A stretch of DNA of 64,000 bases from QNZT01 sp964573205. GTDB lineage: Bacteria > Campylobacterota > Campylobacteria > Campylobacterales > QNZT01. How positions within the stretch are numbered: the first letter of the stretch is position 1; each line of letters starts with the position of its first letter. A program made the position numbers and the translations under genes. The stretch covers positions 13,145 through 77,144 of the forward strand of contig CAZNIT010000030.1 in NCBI GenBank assembly GCA_964573205.1, in the 5' to 3' direction. Shown here piece by piece: positions 16,545-24,583 of the stretch. Under the pieces are notes generated by a model. It searched no databases. It had not been told where the DNA came from and was given only the letters and a program-made list of their open reading frames with translations.

Positions 16545-18069
16545 ATTGATAATAATTTCGCTCTTATTTGCCGCAAGTATCTTGGCGGCCGATGTGAAAG
16601 CGACTCTTGATAAAAGCGAAATTTTTAAAGGCGATAGTGTGAATTTTACCATATCCGCTCAGGGAAGCGATGTAAAATTTCCCGATATCAAAAAGATAGG
16701 CGGTTTTGAAGTTCTGGGAACTTCCAACTCCCAAAGTACGACTATCGTCAACGGTAAAATGAGTCAATCATATTCTAAAAGTTATACATTCGCGCCGCGA
16801 ACGACCACTAAAATCCCGCCCTTTAGCGTGGAGGTTGACGGTAAAGTTTATAAAACCGATCCGCTCGTTCTTAAAGTTGTCAAACCTTCACAAGCCAAAG
16901 CGGGCGCACCTTATATTCTCGAGATGAAATTGGATAAACATGATATAAAAGTGGGCGAGAGCGTGAGATTGGATCTTAAGTTCAAACAAAAAAGAGGAAC
17001 AAAAGCCGACAAGATCGAGCTTTCACCGCCGGATTTGAAAAATTTTTGGGTAAAAGAGATAAAGGGTGTTAAACAGTCGATTGAGGGAGATTATATCGTT
17101 CAGACTTATTCGTACATGCTTTTTGCTCAAAAGCCCGGTGATTTTACGATTCCTTCCGTCGTCGCGAATATCGGTACGAAAGTAAGAAGAAGAAATTCGA
17201 TCGGGGGATTTTCCGATCCCTTTTTCGACGATCCGTTTTTCAACTCTTTCATCTCCTCTTTGGAATGGAAAAAGATCTTTTCAAATGAGGAGAAACTTCA
17301 TGTTGAGGCTCTACCGGATAATTTGGAAGTTTATGGAGATTTTAATATAGAAGTTAAAGCGGACAAGAGGGAAGTGAGTGCCGGAAAACCCGTAAATATT
17401 ACAATTACGATCACCGGAGAGGGGAATGTTGACGATATCGAAAAGTTCGAGATGGATATTCCTCAAGCCGTGGTATATGCCGACGAGCCGAAGATTCAAA
17501 GCGGTTTGCATGACGGCAAGTACGTAGGAAAATTTACGCAGAAGATAGCTGTTATCGCGGATAGCGATTTTGTGGTGCCATCTTTGGAGTTTAGCTATTT
17601 TGATTCAAAAACTCGAAAAAAGAGAACAAAGAGAACGTCTCCCATAAAGATAAAGGTCAAAGCGTCCGCCGCTAGTGCGATAGAGCCGAAAATCGAGACC
17701 TCGAAAACTTTACAAGAGGAGATAAAAAGAAGCGATCGTCAAAAAAGCGAGATTTCCAATCCGGTTGAAACCGAAAATCAAAACGGATATCTCTACCTTT
17801 TTGTCGGAGCATTGTTGGGAAGTTTGTTTACATATTTGGTTTTGCGATACGAACCATCTAAAAAAAGGATCGAAAAACCTGTTGTGGATCGAATAAAAAG
17901 AGCTAAAGACGATAAAGAGTTATACGATATTTTATTAGCTTTCGCGAATAAGGGCGAGTATATAAAAGCAATTCTAAAGAAGCTTGAGGAAAATATATAT
18001 AAAAATAAGAAAAACAGTATCGATAAAGATGAGATAGCGGACTATTTCGAGCAGTTTGGTTTAGAATAA
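16525..18069 (+). CDS. batD: BatD, envelope protein of the Bat operon
   Basis: 514 residues. A signal peptide (about 1-21, LGKLIIISLLFAASILAADV) is followed by repeated beta-sandwich regions of the BatD family: SKSYTFAPRTTTKIPPFSVEV is the typical YTF/FxIPPF core and VQTYSYMLFAQKPGDFTIPS its second copy. One membrane segment lies near residues 418-437 (LYLFVGALLGSLFTYLVLRY), followed by a cytoplasmic helical tail. Most of the protein is periplasmic. It closes the moxR-batD unit; the next 74 bp hold a promoter for the chemoreceptor. Confidence 0.87.
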   Translation: MKSNLGKLIIISLLFAASILAADVKATLDKSEIFKGDSVNFTISAQGSDVKFPDIKKIGGFEVLGTSNSQSTTIVNGKMSQSYSKSYTFAPRTTTKIPPFSVEVDGKVYKTDPLVLKVVKPSQAKAGAPYILEMKLDKHDIKVGESVRLDLKFKQKRGTKADKIELSPPDLKNFWVKEIKGVKQSIEGDYIVQTYSYMLFAQKPGDFTIPSVVANIGTKVRRRNSIGGFSDPFFDDPFFNSFISSLEWKKIFSNEEKLHVEALPDNLEVYGDFNIEVKADKREVSAGKPVNITITITGEGNVDDIEKFEMDIPQAVVYADEPKIQSGLHDGKYVGKFTQKIAVIADSDFVVPSLEFSYFDSKTRKKRTKRTSPIKIKVKASAASAIEPKIETSKTLQEEIKRSDRQKSEISNPVETENQNGYLYLFVGALLGSLFTYLVLRYEPSKKRIEKPVVDRIKRAKDDKELYDILLAFANKGEYIKAILKKLEENIYKNKKNSIDKDEIADYFEQFGLE

Positions 18070-18104
18070 AAAAACTTTTTTGAAGGTTATTTTTTATCAG
18101 ATTT

Positions 18105-18112
18105 GCCGATAT
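18105..18112 (+). promoter_or_regulatory. Possible sigma-28 -10 element before the chemoreceptor
   Basis: GCCGATAT matches the sigma-28 -10 box at seven of eight bases and lies 32 bp before the ATG of the MCP gene. No TAAA is found at the 15-base spacing; the nearest -35-like TGAAGGTT is about five bases too far. It is therefore only a partial match. Confidence 0.35.
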
Positions 18113-18143
18113 ATATCATAACTAACATTAACGGAGTTATGAT

Positions 18144-19805
18144 ATGAATTTATCGACAAAAATTATCGGTACGGTTTTAATCGTCATAGCCCTTTTGGCA
18201 ACGGTCGGAGCATTGGCCTATTCGGGTTTGAATTCGATAGGTGACGAGATAGAAGAGGTTACCAAGTTTCAAATACCGTTGAACGAGAGCGTAATGAAGC
18301 TTGAAAAAAATATTTTAAAAGAGGAAGTTTTGACATACGAGCTGATCTTGGCTTCAAAAGATGTTGAATCTTCCGCTTTTAAAGAGCTTGAAAAGAGCAT
18401 AAAAAATCTTGAAGAAAAGACCGATCGGACGATAAAAAAAGCTAAAGAGTTAGCGTTGGAGGCTATAAAGTACAACGAAGATGAGATCTCGAAACGAAAA
18501 TACGGCGAATTTTTGAGTGAAGTGAAAAATCTTGAAACAAAACAGAGAGAATACGAAAAGTCTCTTCGAAAATTCGAAAAAGATATAAAAAACGGTGAGA
18601 CGCTTCATTCCAAAGAGGATATAAAAGAGCTTCACAACGAATTGGCCACTATGGACAATAATGTCACGACTTTGGCAAACCAAGTGGAAGATCTGTTGGT
18701 TCACTCGATAGAGCAGGCCAGAGATGACGATATCTTCGCAAAAAAGAGTATAGGTACGATTTTGCTTATATCGTTGGTGGTATCGGTCATTCTCTCTTTT
18801 TTAACAATCAGGTCGTTTAAAAGATCTATCGACAATATAAGCGAATATATCGATAAGATTTATCGAACCAAAGATCTAAATACTAAAGTATCGATAAAAA
18901 CGGATGACGAGATGGGTCTTATGACGAAACAGATATCCGGTTTGATGGAGCTTTTTAAAGAGCTCATATCAAAAGCAAAAACATCCTCAAGTGAAAATTC
19001 GTCCATATCTCATGAACTTTCGACTACGTCGTTTGAAGTCGGTAACAATGTAGAGAGTTCGGTGGAGATTATAAACGAGGCTACGAAATACGCACACGAA
19101 ATAATGGAGAAAGTAAAAGAGTCGGTTTCGCAGGCGCAAAAAAGTAAAGTCGATATCGAAAAAGCTCGCATAAACTTGGATGAAGCCAGAGACGAGATAT
19201 TGAAACTTACGGATCAAGTACGCCATAGCACCCATATAGAGCTTGAGATGGCTCAAAAGATGCATACTCTCTCAAACGACGCCGAACAGGTAAAAGGGAT
19301 ACTTGAAGTAATCTCGGATATAGCGGATCAGACGAATCTTTTGGCGTTGAACGCGGCTATCGAAGCCGCTAGGGCAGGTGAACATGGAAAAGGTTTTGCG
19401 GTTGTTGCCGATGAGGTTAGGAAATTAGCCGAGAGAACTCAAAAATCACTCTCCGAGATAAACGCGACAATAAGCGTAATAGTACAGGCTATCATGGATA
19501 CGAGTGAACAGATGAGTAGAAATTCAAAAGAGATAGAAGAGCTCTCTCTCAATGCCGAAGATGCGCAAGAGAAGATAAACTCTACGACACAGCTTGTTAA
19601 AAGCGCGACAGTCGCGACGGAACGAACGGTCGAAGATTTTGAAAAGACGGGTAAAGATGTGGAGACGGTCGTCAAGAAAGTCGAACAGATCAACACGATC
19701 TCTTCATCCAGCGCCAGAAGCGTAGAAGAGATTGCCAGTGCCGCGGAACATCTGAATAAAATGACCGAAGAGCTAAACTCGAAACTTGAACTCTTTAAAA
19801 CGTAA
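18144..19805 (+). CDS. Methyl-accepting chemotaxis protein
   Basis: 553-residue transmembrane chemoreceptor. TM1 is at about 7-28 and TM2 at about 202-224; between them lies an all-helical periplasmic domain of about 170 residues with no PAS or Cache pattern, fitting a four-helix-bundle sensor. A HAMP domain follows (about 225-278), then the signalling domain with the highly conserved hairpin tip IADQTNLLALNAAIEAARAG and GFAVVADEVRKLAERTQKSL. There is no CheB/CheR-docking pentapeptide at the C-terminus. The ligand is unknown. cheB and cheR follow directly, so this may be an adaptation module dedicated to this receptor. Confidence 0.92.
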   Translation: MNLSTKIIGTVLIVIALLATVGALAYSGLNSIGDEIEEVTKFQIPLNESVMKLEKNILKEEVLTYELILASKDVESSAFKELEKSIKNLEEKTDRTIKKAKELALEAIKYNEDEISKRKYGEFLSEVKNLETKQREYEKSLRKFEKDIKNGETLHSKEDIKELHNELATMDNNVTTLANQVEDLLVHSIEQARDDDIFAKKSIGTILLISLVVSVILSFLTIRSFKRSIDNISEYIDKIYRTKDLNTKVSIKTDDEMGLMTKQISGLMELFKELISKAKTSSSENSSISHELSTTSFEVGNNVESSVEIINEATKYAHEIMEKVKESVSQAQKSKVDIEKARINLDEARDEILKLTDQVRHSTHIELEMAQKMHTLSNDAEQVKGILEVISDIADQTNLLALNAAIEAARAGEHGKGFAVVADEVRKLAERTQKSLSEINATISVIVQAIMDTSEQMSRNSKEIEELSLNAEDAQEKINSTTQLVKSATVATERTVEDFEKTGKDVETVVKKVEQINTISSSSARSVEEIASAAEHLNKMTEELNSKLELFKT

Positions 19806-20370
19806 ATTAGTAATAATAGCCGCCTCGACGGGAGGTCCGGGACACATCCAGAGGATACTCTCCTCGCTTGGAAGTGATTTTTCCGCGTCGATCGTGATAG
19901 CCCAACATATGGGAGAGGAGTATTTGCCTAGTTTCGCGCGAGCGCTTGATGAAAAGTGCTCTTTGAGTGTCGGCTTGGTTCAAGACGGCGGCGCGCTATT
20001 GCGAAGTAGAGTTTATGTATGCTCCGGATTTTGTAGATTCGTTTTCGAAAAAGGGGTACTTAAGATGGAAAAAAAAGACTCTTTGAAAAACGGTTTCAAT
20101 CCCGATATCGACACTCTGGTGAGATCGGCGTACGAGTTGAAGGATAATTTTTCGTTGTTGGGCGTCATTTTAACGGGTATTGGGAGTGACGGAGCTCTTG
20201 GTTGTTCCAAGCTTCTTGATGCGGGAGGCAGGTGTTTGGCGGAGAGTCAAAAGAGTGCCGTGATTTTCGGGATGCCGAAAAACGCTAAAGAGATAAACGA
20301 TAAAGTCGAATTGATGGATCTTGAGAAAATTATCGACGAGGTCGTCAAGTTCGGAAATCTAGTAGGTTAA
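19786..20370 (+). CDS. cheB: Chemotaxis methylesterase CheB without receiver domain
   Basis: Removes methyl groups from, or deamidates, receptor glutamates. The catalytic triad is present: Ser in IAASTGGPGHI (about residue 14), His in VIAQHMGEEYLPS (about 41) and Asp in LTGIGSDGALGCSKLLDAGG (about 133). Only the methylesterase domain is present (194 residues), so CheA cannot control it by phosphorylation through its own receiver; this is the usual form in Campylobacterota. The TTG start at 19786 lies inside the MCP gene (20 bp overlap) and has no strong ribosome binding site, so translation is probably coupled. Confidence 0.92.
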   Translation: MNSLKRKLVIIAASTGGPGHIQRILSSLGSDFSASIVIAQHMGEEYLPSFARALDEKCSLSVGLVQDGGALLRSRVYVCSGFCRFVFEKGVLKMEKKDSLKNGFNPDIDTLVRSAYELKDNFSLLGVILTGIGSDGALGCSKLLDAGGRCLAESQKSAVIFGMPKNAKEINDKVELMDLEKIIDEVVKFGNLVG

Positions 20371-20390
20371 TTTAAAAAAAGGATGATGAT

Positions 20391-21152
20391 ATGGTATTGC
20401 AAGAGGTTAGGGAGATAGAGTCCGTTTTTGATGACGCGTCGAATATTTTTGATTTTTTTAAAAAAGAGACCGGAATAGACTTTGATAAAAAAAGAGATAT
20501 CGTAACCGATAAAATAGTGAATTTTTGTAAAAAAAGAGGTTTTTTCGATTTTGATTCGTTTTTGAGAAATTTAATTGAAGATAAACATTTAAAACAAGAG
20601 CTTATCGACTATTTAAGCGTTAACGAGACCTATTTTTACCGTGAAATGAGACAGATAGATCTTATGGTCGAAAAGGTTAAAAACTCTTTTGGTTTCACTA
20701 GAATTTTATCTATCCCCTCATCAACGGGAGAGGAGCCTTATACGATAGCTATGGCACTTTTTGAAGCCGGTGTTGATAAAAAGGGTTTCGAGATAATCGG
20801 TGCCGATATAAATTCGAAAGTAATCGAACATGCAAAAAGAGGATTATATACGGATCGCACTCTTCATAGAGTACCTTCGTCGATAAAAGAGAGATATTTC
20901 GAAAAAACCGATAAGGGCTTTTTGATCGCCGACAAGATAAGAGATAGTGTCGATTTTAAAGTATTCAATATATTTGATGATAACTTTAAAAATATCGGTG
21001 AGTTCGATTATATTTTTTGCAGAAATATGTTGATCTATTTTGACGACGAGACGAAAAAAAGAGCCGTCGATATATTAAAAAGTATGTTGAAAGATAAAAA
21101 CGGCGATATATTTTTCGGTCATGCCGATCTTCCCGCGGCTTTTTTTCATTAG
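20391..21152 (+). CDS. cheR: Chemotaxis protein methyltransferase CheR
   Basis: Transfers methyl groups from SAM to receptor glutamates, opposing CheB. The N-terminal helical domain (about 1-80) ends in LSVNETYFYRE, the classical NETxFFR motif. The SAM domain shows RILSIPSSTGEEPYTIAM (motif I, with a Ser-Ser in place of the usual Ala-Cys-Ser), IGADINSKVIEHAKRGLY and FDYIFCRNMLIYFDDETK. 253 residues. The ATG has AAAAAAGGATG upstream. The stop is 7 bp before the convergent end of the ferritin-like gene. Confidence 0.93.
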   Translation: MVLQEVREIESVFDDASNIFDFFKKETGIDFDKKRDIVTDKIVNFCKKRGFFDFDSFLRNLIEDKHLKQELIDYLSVNETYFYREMRQIDLMVEKVKNSFGFTRILSIPSSTGEEPYTIAMALFEAGVDKKGFEIIGADINSKVIEHAKRGLYTDRTLHRVPSSIKERYFEKTDKGFLIADKIRDSVDFKVFNIFDDNFKNIGEFDYIFCRNMLIYFDDETKKRAVDILKSMLKDKNGDIFFGHADLPAAFFH

Positions 21153-21159
21153 CGTGCGA

Positions 21160-21975
21160 TCAATCCGGACAAGGCTTTGTGCTGATGATTTCGATCTCTT
21201 CACAGCTGAAGCCGGCTCTTTTTCTCGATTTTATATTTACGTACGATTTTTTCTTTTTAGCTCCCGGTAGGACTCTTTGTACGATATCAAAATAGTCCGA
21301 TTTATCCACTTTATGTTTATTGCAAGCCCATAAAAACCATCTATTCCCTTTTTTTACATGGTCTATCTCCTCTTCCAAAATAATTTCCAAAGCTTTGATG
21401 ATCTCTTTTGAATCTTCATCGTCGATTCTTTTTAGTTTCTCTATAACAAGAGGATTCGAATCCAAACCGGAAGCCTCGAGATATCTGGGAATCGTCGCCA
21501 TACGGGTAAGAAGATCGAGAGATTTTTGCGAAACGTCGAATAAAAAACTGTGCACGGGAAAATCCCCGTACGAATATCCCAAATTTTTTAGTATTTTCTC
21601 AAGCATTAAAAAGTGTCTTATCTCATCTTCCGCAACCTCGAGCCAGTCGTCATAATAGCTTTTTGGCATATCCGAAAATCTATATGCATGATCTAGTGCC
21701 AAGTCGATTGCGGAGTATTCTATATGAACGATGGAGTGAATTAAGCGAGCTTTACCTTTTTTCGTCGAGAGAGAAGCTCTTTTTGAAAGCGTCGTAGCCG
21801 GTACGATCTTGCAGATACTCTCATATGACGGAGTTTCAAAAATTTCGGCTGTTAACGAACGGTCGAATTCCAACTTGTTATCTTTGTAATTTTTATAAAA
21901 CTCCTCAAAGAGTTCGATCTTTTCGGAGGGCTCTTTCGCTTTTAGTATCTTATGTAAATTCGTGAAAAATTCCAT
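21160..21975 (-). CDS. Ferritin-like DUF455 protein
   Basis: 271 residues of the DUF455/MiaE-like ferritin superfamily, a four-helix bundle that binds a di-iron or di-manganese centre. Ligand-type motifs are seen in order: HIEYSAIDLALDHAYRF (about 95), EDEIRHFLMLEKIL with its ExxRH pair (about 128) and ILEEEIDHVKKGNRWF with ExxxH (about 213). The substrate is unknown; an oxidoreductase or tRNA-modifying role has been suggested for relatives. I start at ATG 21975, preceded by AAGGTGAT; a longer frame to 22017 would overlap the upstream gene. It probably shares a transcript with the haem-binding gene. Confidence 0.8.
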   Translation of the reverse strand: MEFFTNLHKILKAKEPSEKIELFEEFYKNYKDNKLEFDRSLTAEIFETPSYESICKIVPATTLSKRASLSTKKGKARLIHSIVHIEYSAIDLALDHAYRFSDMPKSYYDDWLEVAEDEIRHFLMLEKILKNLGYSYGDFPVHSFLFDVSQKSLDLLTRMATIPRYLEASGLDSNPLVIEKLKRIDDEDSKEIIKALEIILEEEIDHVKKGNRWFLWACNKHKVDKSDYFDIVQRVLPGAKKKKSYVNIKSRKRAGFSCEEIEIISTKPCPD

Positions 21976-21997
21976 ATCGATTATCACCTTAACATAT

Positions 21998-22435
21998 TTA
22001 TATTCGGAGTTTTTCAAGCTCCGACTTAAACCATTTTGACAAAATCTTTTTATCGCCCGCGGATAGTTTTGCGTCTTTATGAAACCATAAATAGGAATGA
22101 AGCGGCATTATTTCGTTATTGATCGTTTTTATAGCTCTTTTTAATCTTTGAGTTTTGATTTCTTTGGGTATCTCTTTCCAAGTTGAAAAATTAAGAGCCT
22201 TTCTGCCGTCGTTTACATGATTTACAATAGACCATGACAGCGGCGCAACGTTTGAATACCAAGGCCACTTCGTTTCGTAGGAGTGGCAGTCGTAGCAGCT
22301 TTTTTTCAAGATTTTCATGATCTTTTCAGGTGCGGCGAGCTTTAGGTTCTTGTCTGTTTCCGGATTTGTTTTCTTAGTTTGTATAAGTTGTATGACAATA
22401 AAAATCAAAACGATAGCCGTAAACGTTTTTTTCAT
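21998..22435 (-). CDS. Haem-binding domain protein (periplasmic c-type)
   Basis: 145 residues. The N-terminal segment (MKKTFTAIVLIFIVIQLIQT) is a signal anchor or signal peptide. Residues about 47-52 are SCYDCHSYET, one CxxCH haem c attachment site, followed by KWPWYSNVAPLSWSIVNHVNDGR. This W-P-W-Y-S-x-x-A-P pattern is the signature of the Haem_bd family. Its role is not defined; electron transfer or haem sensing in the periplasm are possibilities. The 236 bp upstream contain nothing I can assign except its own promoter region and that of the 6S RNA. Confidence 0.85.
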   Translation of the reverse strand: MKKTFTAIVLIFIVIQLIQTKKTNPETDKNLKLAAPEKIMKILKKSCYDCHSYETKWPWYSNVAPLSWSIVNHVNDGRKALNFSTWKEIPKEIKTQRLKRAIKTINNEIMPLHSYLWFHKDAKLSAGDKKILSKWFKSELEKLRI

Positions 22436-22660
22436 GGTTTTCCTTTGGTGATATTAAACGAAATAATAGCACAATGCGTTTTATATTTTCGATGATTTTG
22501 TAGGAAAAAAGCGAGTTTATCTTTTTGCCGGAAGTTAAACGGTCGTCGATTGGGAAATATACGAAGAGTAAATATGCTTAAAAACAGGTATTAAAGCCGA
22601 TAGTTTATATCCTAGGTGTTCAAGTAGGTGCGACTAAGTCTATTTTTACATAAACTGTAC

Positions 22661-22666
22661 TATAAT
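22661..22666 (+). promoter_or_regulatory. -10 box of the 6S RNA transcript
   Basis: TATAAT, followed seven bases later by the first bases of the closing helix of the structured RNA. The start of transcription is therefore expected near 22673. Confidence 0.55.
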
Positions 22667-22672
22667 TTCCCT

Positions 22673-22857
22673 AGCCTGAGTGGTTCGATAAACCATAAAC
22701 AGAGGGTCCGACACAGTACTTGTACTTGGAGTTCGTGCGCCTCTTGGTGTGTGGCGGCGCTAGTTCGCTGCCCCTAAAGAGAGGGTCGCTCCTAATTCTT
22801 TAGCTTATTGGGGCTACATCATTCTTGGGACGGCCGCTCGGGCAACTACTTACAGGT
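22673..22857 (+). ncRNA. ssrS: 6S RNA (SsrS), RNA polymerase regulator
   Basis: About 185 nt of non-coding, relatively GC-rich sequence between a TATAAT box and purD. It folds on paper into a long rod. The ends close as CCTG (22675-22678) with CAGG (22853-22856) and AGTGGTT (22679-22685) with AACTACT (22844-22850). GGAG pairs with CTCC and CCTCTT with AAGAG(A)GG further in, and the apical hairpin is GGCGGCG/CGCTGCC around CTAGTT. A double-stranded rod with an internal bubble that mimics an open promoter is the 6S design, the 5' end CTGAGTGGTTCG resembles E. coli 6S, and a position next to purD is recalled for Helicobacter. It is not a tmRNA because no tag frame or tRNA-like end is present. 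Confidence 0.72.
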
Positions 22858-22863
22858 GATTAG

Positions 22864-24138
22864 ATGAATGTAATGATAATCGGAAGCGGCGCCAGAGAGT
22901 ACTCTATCGGGCTCGCTTTAAAAAAAGATTTAAAGGTTTCGAAACTTTATTTCGCCCCGGGAAACGGTAAAAGTTCCGCTTTGGGAGAAAACGTATCTAT
23001 CGACGACTATGACTCTCTTGCAGATTTTGCTCATGAAAATAAAATAGACTTGACGATCGTAGGTCCCGAAGCTCCTCTAGTAGATGGGATCGTGGATATT
23101 TTCAAAAAAAGAGGTTTGATAATTTTTGGTCCTTCGAAAGATGCCGCAAGGCTTGAGGGTTCCAAAGTTTTTATGAAAAATTTTCTTAAAAAATATGAGA
23201 TTCCGACCGCCTCTTACATCCAGACGAATAGTTACGATGAAGCGGCCGAATTTATAGACGCTTTAAACCCTCCGGTCGTAGTGAAAGCGGACGGTCTATG
23301 CGGCGGTAAGGGTGTGATAATAGCTCAAACCGTGGAGGAAGCGAAAAAAGCGGCGAAAGAGATGTTAAGCGGCGAAAGTTTCGGAGATGCCGGAAAAGCG
23401 ATCGTTGTCGAAGAGTATCTGGAGGGATACGAGCTTTCGCTATTTGCGGTATGTGACGGAGAAAACTATAAGCTTCTTCCGGCCGCGCAGGATCATAAAC
23501 GCCTTCTTGACGGTGACAAAGGGCCGAATACGGGAGGTATGGGAGCGTACGCTCCGACTCCTTTAATCGACGATAAACTTTATGAAAAGATCGAAAAGCA
23601 GATTATAAAACCCACACTAAAAGGCATGAAGAAAGAGAATATGCCGTATGAAGGCGTACTTTTTATCGGTATTATGGTCGTTGACGGTGAGCCTAAAGTA
23701 CTCGAGTACAACGTTCGTTTCGGCGATCCGGAGTGTGAAATTTTGATGCCGCTTATAAAAAGCAGCGTTTTGGATCTTTTTTATAAAGCCGCTACCAAAG
23801 ATTTGGGTGATTTAAAGATAGAGATATTAAAAAGCTATGCGGTCGGTGTCGTTATGGCTAGTGAGAATTATCCGTACAAAAGTTCCACTCCTTCACAAAT
23901 CATAATCGACGAAGTGCTTTTAAACGAGTTAAAAGATAGAGCCCATATCTCCTATGCCGGAGTTTCCGAAGAAGATGGCAAACTTTTCGCCACGGGCGGG
24001 CGCGTTTTGGTCTGTGTCGGATTGGGAGATTCGATAAAAGAGGCGAGAGATGTCGCATATCTTATGTGCGGACAGGTTCACTTCGCCGGCAAAAAATATA
24101 GAAGCGATATAGCTTATCAGGCGTTGAAAAATGGATGA
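22864..24138 (+). CDS. purD: Phosphoribosylamine-glycine ligase
   Basis: ATP-grasp enzyme joining glycine to phosphoribosylamine in de novo purine synthesis. The N-terminal MIIGSGAREYSIGLALKK (in place of GGGREHA), FMKKFL-like KVFMKNFLKKYEIPTA, VVKADGLCGGKGVIIA and LLPAAQDHKRLLDGDKGPNTGGMGAY are all PurD signatures, and VLEYNVRFGDPECEILM closes the metal site. 424 residues. The ATG is six bases behind the 6S RNA end, and the Shine-Dalgarno AGGTGA (22854-22859) overlaps the closing helix of that RNA. It starts an overlapping operon that runs to pnp. Confidence 0.96.
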   Translation: MNVMIIGSGAREYSIGLALKKDLKVSKLYFAPGNGKSSALGENVSIDDYDSLADFAHENKIDLTIVGPEAPLVDGIVDIFKKRGLIIFGPSKDAARLEGSKVFMKNFLKKYEIPTASYIQTNSYDEAAEFIDALNPPVVVKADGLCGGKGVIIAQTVEEAKKAAKEMLSGESFGDAGKAIVVEEYLEGYELSLFAVCDGENYKLLPAAQDHKRLLDGDKGPNTGGMGAYAPTPLIDDKLYEKIEKQIIKPTLKGMKKENMPYEGVLFIGIMVVDGEPKVLEYNVRFGDPECEILMPLIKSSVLDLFYKAATKDLGDLKIEILKSYAVGVVMASENYPYKSSTPSQIIIDEVLLNELKDRAHISYAGVSEEDGKLFATGGRVLVCVGLGDSIKEARDVAYLMCGQVHFAGKKYRSDIAYQALKNG

Positions 24139-24583
24139 AGAGGCATTATTAAACAGACTCGAGAGTCAAGAGTTGACCTTGTCGTCGGTCAATAAGCGGG
24201 CATTTGCGATGTTTATAGACGAGATTATTATCTCGTTTTTATTCTTTTTTATAATAAGCGATAAAATAGCCACGCTTACCGCTCCCGATCAGATCGTAGC
24301 ATATACGCAATCTCTAATGGTTTACGTGTTGGTAGTAAAAGTGTTGTATCAAGCGCTTTTTGTCGGAATGTACGGTGCAACTCTCGGTAAAATGGTATTG
24401 AAAATAAGAGTGATAGATGTCGAGTATTTCGATATTCCTTCATGGCAGGCGAGTTTTATTCGCTCTTTTATGAGAATAGTGGACGAGATACTCTTTTATA
24501 TCGGTTTTGCGGTAGCTCTTTTTTCCCCTTTAAAATTAACTTGGCATGATAGATTTGCAAAGACTATGGTGGTAGATGCATAG
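24131..24583 (+). CDS. RDD-family membrane protein
   Basis: 150 residues with the RDD pattern: NKRAFAMFIDEIIISFLFFF (Arg and Asp of the first helix) and the C-terminal SPLKLTWHDRFAKTMVVDA with its conserved WHDxxAxTxVV. There are three to four membrane segments (about 27-45, 62-85 and 120-138). Transported substrate or function is unknown. It overlaps purD by 8 bp and lptD by 8 bp, and the purD-RDD-lptD order is also recalled from Helicobacter. Confidence 0.87.
   Translation: MDEEALLNRLESQELTLSSVNKRAFAMFIDEIIISFLFFFIISDKIATLTAPDQIVAYTQSLMVYVLVVKVLYQALFVGMYGATLGKMVLKIRVIDVEYFDIPSWQASFIRSFMRIVDEILFYIGFAVALFSPLKLTWHDRFAKTMVVDA

Noticed and set aside
16059..16652. 197-residue antisense frame rich in Phe and Leu opposite batC
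   Set aside because: It is the mirror image of the Lys/Glu-rich coding sequence; the A-rich codons of batC read as Phe/Leu on the other strand.
22579..22603. Sigma-28 site (TAAA ... GCCGATAG) before the 6S RNA
   Set aside because: The spacer is 13 instead of 15 bases and no gene start follows at a suitable distance.
22673..22857. tmRNA or purine riboswitch before purD
   Set aside because: There is no tRNA-like acceptor/T-arm end or tag frame for tmRNA, and no three-way junction with the purine riboswitch loops; the rod-like fold fits 6S RNA.
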